NCBI RefSeq assembly: GCF_008801835.1
Contig: NZ_VZOW01000015.1
Coordinates: forward strand, 1 to 64,000
From: Cupriavidus pauculus
Lineage (GTDB): Bacteria > Pseudomonadota > Gammaproteobacteria > Burkholderiales > Burkholderiaceae
Length of the DNA stretch: 64,000 bases
Direction: 5' to 3'
The notes under the pieces are model-generated. The model was given only the letters and a program-made list of their open reading frames with translations, made no database searches and was not told where the DNA came from. Both the position numbers and the translations under genes were made by a program. Positions 24,830 to 36,839 of this stretch are shown in pieces. How positions within the stretch are numbered: position 1 is the first letter of the stretch; the number at the start of each line of letters is the position of its first letter.

Positions 24830-26791
24830 TCAGGACAGCCAGCGGCTTTTGATCACGCGCCGACCGGTGTTACGGTTGCCAGAAACAGCGAGGCCACCGC
24901 GTTGGGTGGCCTCGTTGATCGATTCAGTAGGTGTTTCAAGGGCTGGCGGACTAGACAGCCCCAGTTGTCGCTCCAGTTCCCGCCAGTGGCGTTCCTCGAA
25001 GCGATCCAGTCCCGCCGCCGATGCAGCCGCGCGGGCGTAGACGTAGCAGTCGAGCGCCTCATTGCGCTCACGCATCTTTTGCCACTCACGCACCGGGAAG
25101 CCGTTGCGGTCGCGGCGGGTGATCAGTTGTTCCGCGCAGAGTTGCTGGATGAACTCAGCATCGATCTTGGGCAGATGGACGAACCCGGCCGGGAACACCG
25201 TGGTCAATCCGTCCTCGCCAACATCGGCGCTCTTGCGCAGGTTGTTGTAGAACTCGAGCTTGGCGATGCTGACCGCCACCGAGTACACCTTGATGCCCCG
25301 GCGCAGCTTCTTTCCACCCTGCGAGACATCGATGGCGGTCGGCGTGCCGATCAAGGCTGCACCACGAGGTACCCCCTTGACCGCCATCACACGCGAATCG
25401 CGGCAAGCCCGCACAAAGGCGTAGGCCTCCTGCGTCGCAAAGCCGGTATCCAAGGCAAAACGCACCAGCGGCATCGCCGCGCCGGAGGCGTGTGTCCAGG
25501 TTTCGGCCAGCATTTCAGCAAGGCGCTTCCATACCGCGTCGCGGGCGGTGTCACCCATCAGCACGCGGTGCTCAACCAGCCAGGACTCCTTGCCGCGCCC
25601 AAAGGCCCAGACCGACGCCTCGATGCGATCTTTCTGCACGTCGGCCGCGCCGACCAAGAGCAGACCGCCTTGCGGCACGCTGCCGACGCGGTAGTCCTCG
25701 CGGCGTTCGACCAGTCGTTGCCAGTCCGGCGCTTCGCCTTCCTCGACCCAGGTTTCACCCAACTCGGTGTTCTTGAAGGTCTTGATGGCGGCGGCCGATC
25801 CCGACTCTTTACTGACGGCGGCCTCCCACGCAGCGGCGATCTCTCGCCACGAACGCCAGCCCACCGGGCTGTACAGCGACGACAGGTGGAAGCCTGCCGT
25901 CTTACCCGCGCCATCGGTGATCATCGCGCGCCACTCGCCGTGCTCCAGCATCCACGTCTTGTGGTGCTCGGCAATCGCGGTGTCACATGACTCGCAGATG
26001 TAGGCGGCGGTCTCCGGTTGCCCTCTGTCCCAACGCAGCTGCTCGAAACGCAGCCACTGACGGTGGGAGCAATGCGGACACGGCACAAAGTAGCGACGTT
26101 GGTCACTGGCCTCGTACTCGCGCTCGATAGCCGATGCCCCTGAGATCGTCGGCGTCGAGACGATGAAGATCTTGCGCCGCGCGAAGGTGCGTGTACGCGC
26201 CTCGGCCAGCGAGATCGCATCCCCTTCACCCTCAACGTCCAACGGATAGCCGTCGACCTCGTCGAGAAACAGATACCGCACCGGCATCGAGCGCAGTCCG
26301 ACCGCGCTGTTGGCCCCAGTCATCACCAGCACGCCACCCCGGAACTCCTTGGCCAGGATGGTGTTGCCGGAATCCCGGCTGCGCGCCGGTGCAATCAGTT
26401 CGGCCAATGCCGATGACTCTTCGATCAGCGGATCAATCCGCTGCTTGGAGTTGCGCTTGGCCATCTCTACTGTTGGCCACACCGCCATCATCGGGCCCGG
26501 CGCGTGGTGGATCACGTAGCCGATCCAGTTCGATCCCATCTCCGTCGCGCCAAGCTGGGCGGCTTTCATGAACACGACGCGCTCGACCGGGGAGGTCGGC
26601 GACAGGCAATCCATGATTGCTTTCAGGTACGGCGTGCGGCTGGTGCGCCAGCGCCCCGGTTCGGCAGATGCCTTACTGGAGAGCATCCGGTGGCGATCTG
26701 ACCATTCGGACACGGTGAGCAGCGGGTCTGGAGTCAGCCCTTCGCGCCACGCGCGTTCGATTTCTGCCGCGCCTTCGTAATCCATGTCCAT
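24830..26791 (-). CDS. Terminase large subunit, GpA family
   Basis: A 653-aa DNA packaging motor. The Walker A region is FMKAAQLGATEMGSNWIGY, Walker B is near VRYLFLDEVDGYPLDV, and a zinc-ribbon-like CPHCSHRQWLRFEQL segment with a second CESC pair follows. The C-terminal nuclease part includes LVGAADVQKDRIEASVWAFG. These are the marks of GpA-type terminases, which usually cut cos sites. The ATG at 26791 overlaps the small-subunit stop. Confidence 0.94.
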   Translation of the reverse strand: MDMDYEGAAEIERAWREGLTPDPLLTVSEWSDRHRMLSSKASAEPGRWRTSRTPYLKAIMDCLSPTSPVERVVFMKAAQLGATEMGSNWIGYVIHHAPGPMMAVWPTVEMAKRNSKQRIDPLIEESSALAELIAPARSRDSGNTILAKEFRGGVLVMTGANSAVGLRSMPVRYLFLDEVDGYPLDVEGEGDAISLAEARTRTFARRKIFIVSTPTISGASAIEREYEASDQRRYFVPCPHCSHRQWLRFEQLRWDRGQPETAAYICESCDTAIAEHHKTWMLEHGEWRAMITDGAGKTAGFHLSSLYSPVGWRSWREIAAAWEAAVSKESGSAAAIKTFKNTELGETWVEEGEAPDWQRLVERREDYRVGSVPQGGLLLVGAADVQKDRIEASVWAFGRGKESWLVEHRVLMGDTARDAVWKRLAEMLAETWTHASGAAMPLVRFALDTGFATQEAYAFVRACRDSRVMAVKGVPRGAALIGTPTAIDVSQGGKKLRRGIKVYSVAVSIAKLEFYNNLRKSADVGEDGLTTVFPAGFVHLPKIDAEFIQQLCAEQLITRRDRNGFPVREWQKMRERNEALDCYVYARAAASAAGLDRFEERHWRELERQLGLSSPPALETPTESINEATQRGGLAVSGNRNTGRRVIKSRWLS

Positions 26792-27339
26792 CAATCCACC
26801 CTCGGGCGCATCTCGCCCAGTTCCTGCAGGTGCTCACGCACCGCCGCCTCCAAGGCGATGTGCATCGTGTGGGGATCGACGCCGAGCTTGGCTGCCATTT
26901 GTGCCGAGATGCGTGCGGGCCAGTTGAGCCACGCATCGCGTTCGGAGCGCGCCAGCTTGAAGACATGGGCGATGGCCTGCGGCCGATCCACCAGCTCGCC
27001 CTTGAGTCGGGCCAGACGCACCTTGTTGGTTTGCGCCTTGACCACTTCGTTGACCGTCCGCGCTTGCAACAAGGACGTGCCACCTGCTGCGGATGTTGCC
27101 AATGAGGCTGCTTGCCCGTCTCCTGTGGCCCCGCTGGATTCCTGGACGGCGACCTTGACCGCGCGGGTGGCCGTGCCATTGCGCGGTGCATCGGAATTGC
27201 GCGCCCACTCGCGGTCGACGCGCTCGGCATCAATCGTTCCGTCTGCCTCCGGCGTGATCCGCCCAGCAGCGATGGCCTTGCGCACCGCTGCATCGGACAC
27301 CCCTCGGTGGCGTGCGTAGGCACGAATCGAAATACCCAT
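26791..27339 (-). CDS. Terminase small subunit
   Basis: A 182-aa protein. The N-terminal MGISIRAYARHRGVSDAAVR is a winged-helix DNA-recognition motif as in Nu1-type small subunits, and the C-terminal half (ELVDRPQAIAHVFKLARSER, WLNWPARISAQMAAKLG) is the helical oligomerisation part. It starts at 27339 and directly precedes the large subunit with a TGATG overlap. The intergenic region at its 5' side, shared with the divergent + strand genes, may hold cos and the late promoter. Confidence 0.85.
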   Translation of the reverse strand: MGISIRAYARHRGVSDAAVRKAIAAGRITPEADGTIDAERVDREWARNSDAPRNGTATRAVKVAVQESSGATGDGQAASLATSAAGGTSLLQARTVNEVVKAQTNKVRLARLKGELVDRPQAIAHVFKLARSERDAWLNWPARISAQMAAKLGVDPHTMHIALEAAVREHLQELGEMRPRVD

Positions 27340-27390
27340 ATTTCCCCTTCGGGGCACCTTCAATCATTTGTTCGTCATTCATGCGAATTG

Positions 27391-27425
27391 AGCTTGGCTT
27401 CCATCTGGAACAGCGCGTTCATACG
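27391..27425 (+). promoter_or_regulatory. Phased repeat element, copy 1 (upstream of the DUF6900 gene)
   Basis: AGCTTGGCTTC, then AACAGCGCGTTCATAC. TTGGCT and TTCATA are separated by exactly 18 bases, the same as in the other three copies (27684, 28369, 28832). The arrangement looks like a -35/-10 promoter with a conserved CAGCGCGTT block next to the -10. The gene starts 32 bases downstream. Confidence 0.7.
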
Positions 27426-27456
27426 TTCGTCATCAACACCATGAAAGGACACGGAC

Positions 27457-27654
27457 ATGAGCAAGCTCGAACAACTCCTGACCCAGATCGCGCAAAACAA
27501 GCTGGGCATCGAAACCCTGGAAACCCGCCGCTCAGACAGCCTCGATTTCCACGATGTGGCGGTCTGGTGCCTACGCGATGCGCTTGAAGCCGCCTTCAAC
27601 GCGGGTCTCGAGCAGGGGCGCAATGCCAACCCGCCAGACAAGGCCAACACCTGA
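27457..27654 (+). CDS. DUF6900-type small protein
   Basis: A 65-aa protein starting MSKLEQLLTQIAQNKLGIET and continuing with the DFHDVAVWCLRDALEAAFNAG segment of the DUF6900 family. It is preceded by AAAGGACACGG and by copy 1 of the phased repeat. It is the first of five small + strand genes pointing away from the terminase. The family is common in mobile elements of proteobacteria. The function is unknown. Confidence 0.75.
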   Translation: MSKLEQLLTQIAQNKLGIETLETRRSDSLDFHDVAVWCLRDALEAAFNAGLEQGRNANPPDKANT

Positions 27655-27666
27655 TTGCGAAGCGAA

Positions 27667-27716
27667 GAAGCCAAGCAAAAAGCGCTTGGCTTCACTTGAG
27701 AACAGCGCGTTCATCA
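27667..27716 (+). promoter_or_regulatory. Phased repeat element, copy 2, with hairpin
   Basis: GAAGCCAAGC (27667-27676), a seven-base loop and GCTTGGCTTC (27684-27693) form a perfect 10-bp stem whose second arm is the start of the repeat. AACAGCGCGTTCATC follows, with TTGGCT-N18-TTCATC spacing. The stem can terminate the previous gene while the repeat starts the next. Confidence 0.7.
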
Positions 27717-27748
27717 CATCACCGTCCACCACATCGAAGGAGCAAAAC

Positions 27749-28312
27749 ATGACCACCACTCAACTGACCCCTGCCCAGCACGCGATCCTGGCCCACGCGG
27801 TTGAACACACCAGCGGCAAGATCGACTGGTTCCCCGACAACATCAAAGGCGGCGCACGCAAGAAGGTGCTCGACGGACTTTTCAACCGCGCACTAATCAC
27901 AACCGACGGCACCAACTGGTTTGTCGCTGCGGAGGGCTACGACGCCCTGGGCATTCCGCGTCCCGACGTGAACAGGAAGGGCATCGGTCAGTTCGAAGCC
28001 AATCTCGACCGGATCATCGCCAACGCTGAAGGCGCGCCTGCGGCCGTAAGCGATCCCGAACTGGAAGCCTTTGTTACCGCCGCCGAAGCAACGTGGGTCA
28101 AGCCGCGCACCCGCGAGAACAGCAAGCAGGCCGAAGTGATCCGGATGCTGCAACGCCCCGAGGGCGCAACCATCGGCCAGATCTGCACCGCCACCGGTTG
28201 GCAGGCGCACACGGTGCGCGGCACCTTCGCCGGAGCCTTCAAGAAAAAGCTCGGCCTGAACATCGTCTCGGACAAGCCGAAGGGTGGCGAGCGGATCTAC
28301 CGCATCGCCTGA
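27749..28312 (+). CDS. DUF3489-type protein
   Basis: A 187-aa protein. Residues 1-85 begin MTTTQLTPAQHAILAHAVEH. The C-terminal ~70 residues hold SKQAEVIRMLQRPEGATIGQ and the helix-turn-helix segment CTATGWQAHTVRGTFAGAFK of DUF3489, ending GGERIYRIA. That pattern suggests a DNA-binding regulator. A ribosome binding site (AAGGAGC) precedes the ATG. It lies downstream of repeat copy 2. Confidence 0.85.
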   Translation: MTTTQLTPAQHAILAHAVEHTSGKIDWFPDNIKGGARKKVLDGLFNRALITTDGTNWFVAAEGYDALGIPRPDVNRKGIGQFEANLDRIIANAEGAPAAVSDPELEAFVTAAEATWVKPRTRENSKQAEVIRMLQRPEGATIGQICTATGWQAHTVRGTFAGAFKKKLGLNIVSDKPKGGERIYRIA

Positions 28313-28368
28313 AAACGAGCACAGCGAGTTTCGGCGAAGCCAAAAAGATGGCGAGAGGAGCCATGAAT

Positions 28369-28402
28369 AGCTTGGCTTCTCTCCCCACCAGCGCGTTCAT
28401 AC
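28369..28402 (+). promoter_or_regulatory. Phased repeat element, copy 3
   Basis: AGCTTGGCTTCTC, then CAGCGCGTTCATAC with the same TTGGCT-N18-TTCATA spacing. GAAGCCAA upstream (from 28336) can pair with TTGGCTTC. The next gene starts 39 bases downstream. Confidence 0.7.
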
Positions 28403-28441
28403 AGATGTCGTGATTGACGACGCCAAACCAGGAAAACCGCC

Positions 28442-28801
28442 ATGAGCACCATGACCATCACCATCGAACGCACCCCACGCACTCTGCAGTTCGCAGGCCA
28501 AAGCCTCCAGGTCGAAGAGTTGAGCATCCGCCTACCGTTTGCACGCAAACCTGCCGACCTCGGCGAACCGGGCGGGAGCGACCAGCACAATGTCTACGTC
28601 ACCGAGACCAAGGAGCTCACCCCTGCCGAATTCGACGCCTTTGGGCGCAGCCTGCTGGTGTCACGCGACTGGCTGCGTGGCAAGGGTGGCGGCACTGGCG
28701 ACGGCTACCTCTGCGTCGAGGTCACTGCTCCCGGACGCCCTTACCTCTACGTCAATCCCGAGGGCGGTGATTACGCCCGCTACGTAGCCCGTCTCGGGTA
28801 A
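28442..28801 (+). CDS. Hypothetical small early phage protein
   Basis: A 119-aa protein starting MSTMTITIERTPRTLQFAGQ. It has no motif I recognise. The segment GYLCVEVTAPGRPYLYVNPE suggests a compact beta-rich domain. AGGAAAACCGCC provides a ribosome binding site seven bases before the ATG. It is the third gene of the + strand early cluster and is preceded by repeat copy 3. Confidence 0.65.
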   Translation: MSTMTITIERTPRTLQFAGQSLQVEELSIRLPFARKPADLGEPGGSDQHNVYVTETKELTPAEFDAFGRSLLVSRDWLRGKGGGTGDGYLCVEVTAPGRPYLYVNPEGGDYARYVARLG

Positions 28802-28831
28802 GCGAAATTGATCGAGAAAGAGGCCAGGAAC

Positions 28832-28865
28832 AGCTTGGCTTCTCAATCGAACAGCGCGTTACTAC
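28832..28865 (+). promoter_or_regulatory. Phased repeat element, copy 4
   Basis: AGCTTGGCTTCTC, then AACAGCGCGTTACTAC, with TTGGCT-N18-TTACTA spacing. GAGAAAGAGGCCA just upstream can pair imperfectly with TGGCTTCTC. It precedes a gene that starts with TTG. Confidence 0.65.
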
Positions 28866-28898
28866 AGGTGTCGCAACGATCAACCCGGAGAAGACACC

Positions 28899-29261
28899 TT
28901 GACCACCAACCAGATCCCCACCACCCAGAACGAAGCCTGGGGTTTTTGGGGCACGATGAACGAACACGCCAGCGCCGCATGGCCCCTGGCCATGAACGCC
29001 ATTTCGGACGCCACCCACCAGCCCCTCGAATCGGTGCGGACCTTCCTCGACAGCCGTCACGGACGCCACTTTGCCGACGACGTCCAGAACGGCTTGTACC
29101 AAGGCCAAGCCTTGCAGGATGCGATCAAGGCCGCCACCCAACGTTGGATGGGCTGGACGATTGGCCGCCAGACCAGCAAGCAGTACGGCATCCCGCGCGG
29201 CCTGCCTTACCTGACAGGCTTTGTGATCCACTGCGAAATCTGCGAAGAGCTGGCTGCCTGA
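28899..29261 (+). CDS. Hypothetical early phage protein with TTG start
   Basis: A 120-aa protein whose first codon is TTG at 28899, after GGAGAAGACACC. It begins with TTNQIPTTQNEAWGFWGTMN after the start residue, and has RQTSKQYGIPRGLPYLTGFV near the end. No known domain is evident. Its stop overlaps the next ATG (TGATG). It is the fourth gene of the cluster and is preceded by repeat copy 4. Confidence 0.65.
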   Translation: MTTNQIPTTQNEAWGFWGTMNEHASAAWPLAMNAISDATHQPLESVRTFLDSRHGRHFADDVQNGLYQGQALQDAIKAATQRWMGWTIGRQTSKQYGIPRGLPYLTGFVIHCEICEELAA

Positions 29262-29374
29262 TGAAAACGCCCGCCACCGAACGGGAGCAGGCACTGCGTT
29301 GGCTGACTGCCAACCGGCGTCCAGACATCTCCATCGAGCAGGCTGTGCTGGTAATGTGCATTGCACTGCCCTGA
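29261..29374 (+). CDS. Very short protein at the left edge of the ptx insert
   Basis: A 37-aa frame, MKTPATEREQALRWLTANRR and on to VLVMCIALP, opened by an ATG that overlaps the previous stop. The coupling supports translation. It ends just before the region where base composition changes, so it may be a gene cut short by the ptx insertion. Confidence 0.5.
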   Translation: MKTPATEREQALRWLTANRRPDISIEQAVLVMCIALP

Positions 29375-29498
29375 GATCTCAGCGCGGTTATCCGTAATCT
29401 GCGATTGATTCGTGCTTTTGCAATGCTGTATCGAAACGGCCTAGTAGTATTGCCTGCTCCAAATGACTGCGTTCGGCCAGAAGCAGACATTCGTTTTG

Positions 29499-31414
<1,916 letters not shown>

Positions 31415-32224
31415 TTATTTGAACTTGCGACGCAGGAAGGAGCTGAAGGCGTCGACGAGGGTAACCATGCCTAAAATAACCAGCAAAATAGCCGAGACAT
31501 CCTGGTATTGCATGATGCGCAGAGAGCCCATCAGCTCGAACCCGATTCCACCGGCGCCGACCATGCCCATCACGGTCGAAGCACGGAAGTTGTATTCCCA
31601 TCGATAGATCGCGGTATCGGCCATTTGCGGAAGCACTTGGGGAAAGATCCCATGAAAAATCACCTGCAATGGCGTGCAGCCCGCTGCATGCGCGGCTTCT
31701 ACCGGTGCCGGATCGGCATGTTCGATCGATTCCGAAAAAAATTTGGCGATCATGCCAACCGAATGTAAGCCTAGGGCTAAAACACCCGGCAATGCGCCGA
31801 AGCCAACGGCTGCCACGAACAGGATGCCCATGATCAGTTCGGGTATCGATCGCAAAGCGTTTAACAGGCCGCGTGTGGCTTGATACACGAGTGGATGAGG
31901 GCTAGTATTCCGCGCGGCGAGCACTCCTAAGGGAATGGATAGCAATACCGCGATTGCCGTGCCGGCGATACTCATGGCCAAGGTATCCAGTACCGGTTTG
32001 ACCCAGGTGCCAGCCTGCGAGAAGTTCGGTGGGAACATCTCGCCGGCAATTTTTACCAGGCTTGGCATGCCATCCTTCAATCGCTCGGCATCAAATAGGC
32101 CGACGTAATACCAGCAACCGATCACAATCGCCAGCACAACGGCAAACTGCAGTATCGTGCGGTTCCATACGCGCTGGCGCTCGGCCAGAATCAAACCAAA
32201 ATCAGCTTGCATGCTGTCGCTCAC
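31415..32224 (-). CDS. ptxC: Phosphite/phosphonate ABC transporter permease
   Basis: A 269-aa inner-membrane permease of the PhnE type, with about six hydrophobic segments and an EAA-like loop (ESIEHADPAPVEAAHAAGCT, then LQVIFHGIFPQVLPQM). It starts with GTG at 32224 right after the ptxB stop. It forms the channel for phosphite with PtxA and PtxB. Confidence 0.88.
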   Translation of the reverse strand: MSDSMQADFGLILAERQRVWNRTILQFAVVLAIVIGCWYYVGLFDAERLKDGMPSLVKIAGEMFPPNFSQAGTWVKPVLDTLAMSIAGTAIAVLLSIPLGVLAARNTSPHPLVYQATRGLLNALRSIPELIMGILFVAAVGFGALPGVLALGLHSVGMIAKFFSESIEHADPAPVEAAHAAGCTPLQVIFHGIFPQVLPQMADTAIYRWEYNFRASTVMGMVGAGGIGFELMGSLRIMQYQDVSAILLVILGMVTLVDAFSSFLRRKFK

Positions 32225-33906
<1,682 letters not shown>

Positions 33907-33926
33907 GACACCTCCGGCAGATTTGA

Positions 33927-33960
33927 ATTCGTAATCAAAAATGATGACCTGATTACGAAT
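33927..33960 (-). promoter_or_regulatory. Operator-like inverted repeat upstream of ptxA
   Basis: ATTCGTAATC (33927-33936) and GATTACGAAT (33951-33960) form a perfect 10-bp inverted repeat with a 14-base spacer, 21 bases upstream of the ptxA start. The symmetry and T/A-rich spacer suit a LysR-type site, so PtxE is the likely ligand. ATGTCA-N6-TGACAT at 34012-34029 is a second possible site. Confidence 0.6.
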
Positions 33961-34195
33961 CTGAATTGCAGCGATGGTAATGTCGTGATATGACACCCTG
34001 ATGACTCGTTGATGTCATTTTTGTGACATGGTCGCGGGTGCCTGTGAGGGAAATAAGTTGTGCTATCTATGCCAAATATAGACGTCTGCTATCGGCCAGG
34101 AGTGGACGCTGGTCAGCGACCGCTAAGTGGTCAGGTGCTATGGTGATCGTGAGTGATCGTCCTAGCTCATTAAACGTACTAGACCACAATTCCGC

Positions 34196-35374
34196 ATGTC
34201 CCTCACTGACTTCCAAACACTTGTTCTTGATGAAGGGCTCGCCGAATGGTTCGCCAACCACGGCGGCGCCAGCGCGAGCACCATTGCTGAGAAGCTCTCG
34301 GTGTCACATGAGCAAGCACTGGCAGCGGTTGAGGAGCTTGCGCATCTGGGCTATGGCACCCTAAATCGTGACGTAAAGCTGGTCGCGCTGAGCTTCGACC
34401 CCGCCAACCCTAGTGGTGGCTTTACCCAGAGGCCATTCACGACCCACATCTTCTTCCCCTCCAGGGGCGCGCTGCGTCGGGCCTTCTACGCTTCTGAACT
34501 ACCGGCACAAAACCTAACCGAGTACGTTGTAAGACTGCACCTCGGTACTCAGCAGATTGAACTCATCTTCTTCTCCGAGGAGGTTCTATCTCGCTACTTT
34601 GATCATCCGGAGCTGTACGACATTAGTGACAGTCTCGCCGGCGGAGAGATCAACGCACGTGGGGAAGATGTTGACGATCGTTATCTGTATGTCAGGTATG
34701 GCAAATGCCGACTTCGAGACGGAAGAATTGCAGTCACTGCGATCTGCAAGGATCTTGCTGACATGGGAGTGTTGGAGCAAAGGTACTGGCACTCCCATGA
34801 ACTGGTAAAGCCAGACTTGGAGTCCAGCGATCCCAACTTCCAGGCCTTTCTCGGCAGAACCTACGATGGATCTTGGGTCGAGTACCCTGACCCCATCGCC
34901 GATTTGATCGCCGCAATGCGATCTCTGAACTCGATCGTGTCGCCCGGCGCGCTTTTCACTCGACTCGAGAACGTTCACCTTCGCGCGCCAGTTGAGCAAA
35001 CGTACAAGTCCTTCTGCGACTGCGCTAGCGAGCTCTACAAGATCATTGGCCCCGACGCACTCTCTCAGGCGACCATGAAGGACATTCTCCAAAATAGGTT
35101 GGGGTTGTCTGCATCCGACTTTGTGCATCATCAGTCAAAGCGCCCCCTCAGCAGCAGCCAGCTGCTGGCGTTGCTTGAGCAGCAGTTCAAGCTACCTGGC
35201 AGTCTGTCGGAGGTCCTTCGTAAGGTATCTGCGCTCCGAGTCGATGCTGATCACAAGATCCTAAATCGGGACGAGAAGCCGTCTACGTACTCAGAACAAT
35301 TCGCCGCGTTGTGCAGCCAAGCTACCGCAGCCGTCGAGGAGCTTGCCGGAGCGCTGACGCCGTCAACCGAATGA
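34196..35374 (+). CDS. Unrecognised 392-aa protein with winged-helix-like N-terminus
   Basis: A 392-aa protein. Residues 1-60 (ANHGGASASTIAEKLSVSHE, AAVEELAHLGYG) look like a winged helix. The central part has DRYLYVRYGKCRLRDGRIAV and EQRYWHSHEL. The C-terminal third is helical (LLEQQFKLPGSLSEVLRKVS). I do not recognise the family. It lies alone on the + strand between ptx and the methyltransferases, beside sequences unlike the phage genes, so it reads as cargo. A role in defence or regulation is a guess. The ATG at 34196 lacks a strong ribosome binding site. Confidence 0.65.
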   Translation: MSLTDFQTLVLDEGLAEWFANHGGASASTIAEKLSVSHEQALAAVEELAHLGYGTLNRDVKLVALSFDPANPSGGFTQRPFTTHIFFPSRGALRRAFYASELPAQNLTEYVVRLHLGTQQIELIFFSEEVLSRYFDHPELYDISDSLAGGEINARGEDVDDRYLYVRYGKCRLRDGRIAVTAICKDLADMGVLEQRYWHSHELVKPDLESSDPNFQAFLGRTYDGSWVEYPDPIADLIAAMRSLNSIVSPGALFTRLENVHLRAPVEQTYKSFCDCASELYKIIGPDALSQATMKDILQNRLGLSASDFVHHQSKRPLSSSQLLALLEQQFKLPGSLSEVLRKVSALRVDADHKILNRDEKPSTYSEQFAALCSQATAAVEELAGALTPSTE

Positions 35375-35597
35375 TGCCTAACTCTGCGTTGGGCGGCTGC
35401 TTTCAGTCGCGCTACTGACCAAAGGCGAAAGGCCACTCTGGGTCGATCTGAGCCGCTCACCTATTTTTTGGTGAGCAAGGAATGGAAACCACCTTGGTGC
35501 ACCGCAGCAAGCAGTTTAGGCATAAACCGCAGATTGCGGATACCCATCCTCCGGCGCATCGCCGAGGAAGAAGATGCCAGGCAGCCCGGCCAGCCAT
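35375..35597. other. Cargo/prophage junction with hairpins
   Basis: No convincing gene. Directly after the 392-aa gene stop come GCCTAAC (35376) and GTTGGGC (35388), which match the consensus half-sites of integron attC but lack a matching distal half. Further on, GCTCACC (35455-35461) and GGTGAGC (35470-35476) form a 7-bp stem with a T-rich loop. A small minus-strand frame here (to 35461) has no clear start and was not called. Confidence 0.4.
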
Positions 35598-36839
35598 TCA
35601 ACTGGCGCACACTTCCTGGTCTGCTGCCTCGCGGATGGCCGTCTGGCCGGTGAAGTCCTCCCACCGGCGCACGATCACATCCACGTACTTCGGATCGAGT
35701 TCGATCAGCCGCGCGACGCGACCTGACTTTTCGGCCGCAATCAGCGTTGTGCCAGAACCACCGAACGGATCGAGCACCACGTTACCCGGGCGGCTCGAAT
35801 TGCGGATGGCTCGCTCGACCAGCTCCACCGGCTTCATCGTCGGATGCAGATCGTTCTTCTGCGGCTTCTTGATCGCCCACACATCGCCCTGATCGCGGTC
35901 ACCACACCAGTGGCGTTGCGCACCCTCGGGCCATCCGTACAAGATCGGTTCGTACTGGCGCTGGTAGTCGGCACGGCCCAGCGTGAAGGTGTTCTTGGCC
36001 CAGATGATGAACGTCGACCACTTGCCACCGGCGGCGCGAAAGGCGGCCTGCAGCACATCCAGCTCGCTGGATGACATCGCCACATAGATGCCGCCCCGGC
36101 AGTTCGCCACGGTGGGCGTCAATGCTGCCAACAGGAAGTCGTAGAAGCCATCGCCCAAGTTGTCGTTGAGGATCGCGCGGTCCTTGCCGCGCATCTTGTC
36201 CTTGGCGCTGTTGGCATAGTTCACGTTGTACGGCGGGTCGGTGAAGACCATGTCTGCCATGTCGCCTCGCATCAGCCGGGCATAGCTCTCTGCCACGGTC
36301 GAGTCACCGCACAGCAGTCGGTGCTGGCCCATGATCCAGACATCGCCCGGGCGCGATATTGGAATTTCGCCAACCTCCGGTACCGCGTCCTCATCGGTCT
36401 GCCCCTCGTTGTCCGGCTCGTCGCCCGCGATCAGTTCGGCCAGCGCGTCGGCGTCGAAGCCTGTGATGTCCAGATCGAAACCTTTCAGCTGCAAAGCCTC
36501 AAGTTCGATCCGCAACATCGCGTCATCCCAACCAGCGTTCTCCGCGATGCGGTTGTCTGCGATGACCAAGGCGCGGCGCTGGGTCGGGCTCAGGTGATCC
36601 AGTACGACCACGGGCACGATTTCCAGCCCGAGTTTCTGCGCAGCGGCCAAGCGGCCATGCCCAGCGACGATGACGCCGTCACTGCCCGCAAGGATCGGAT
36701 TGGTGAAGCCAAACTCGGCAATCGATGCAGCGATCTGCGCCACCTGGTCATCCGAGTGCGTCCGCGCATTGCGGGCATAGGGCAGCAGTTTGGCTGTAGG
36801 CCACTGCTCGATCTTGTCTGCCAACCAGGACGCGCTCAT
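35598..36839 (-). CDS. ParB-like plus N6/N4 DNA methyltransferase fusion (DPPY type)
   Basis: A 413-aa protein. Residues 1-130 are a ParB/sulfiredoxin-like nuclease domain (YARNARTHSDDQVAQIAASI, GHGRLAAAQKLG). The rest is a DNA methyltransferase with motif IV DPPYNVNY and motif I VLDPFGGSGTTLIA, in the beta-class order. It overlaps its upstream paralogue by four bases (ATGA). Such fusions are common in phages and modify phage DNA. No restriction enzyme is beside it. The target is unknown. Confidence 0.88.
   Translation of the reverse strand: MSASWLADKIEQWPTAKLLPYARNARTHSDDQVAQIAASIAEFGFTNPILAGSDGVIVAGHGRLAAAQKLGLEIVPVVVLDHLSPTQRRALVIADNRIAENAGWDDAMLRIELEALQLKGFDLDITGFDADALAELIAGDEPDNEGQTDEDAVPEVGEIPISRPGDVWIMGQHRLLCGDSTVAESYARLMRGDMADMVFTDPPYNVNYANSAKDKMRGKDRAILNDNLGDGFYDFLLAALTPTVANCRGGIYVAMSSSELDVLQAAFRAAGGKWSTFIIWAKNTFTLGRADYQRQYEPILYGWPEGAQRHWCGDRDQGDVWAIKKPQKNDLHPTMKPVELVERAIRNSSRPGNVVLDPFGGSGTTLIAAEKSGRVARLIELDPKYVDVIVRRWEDFTGQTAIREAADQEVCAS

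Noticed and set aside
35461..35664. Small minus-strand frame after the DPPY methyltransferase, ending SLLTKK
   Set aside because: It overlaps the methyltransferase end, has no ribosome binding site at a sensible ATG and no recognisable domain. Its last codons look like the lysozyme end at 5296, but over too few bases to call a duplication or att core.
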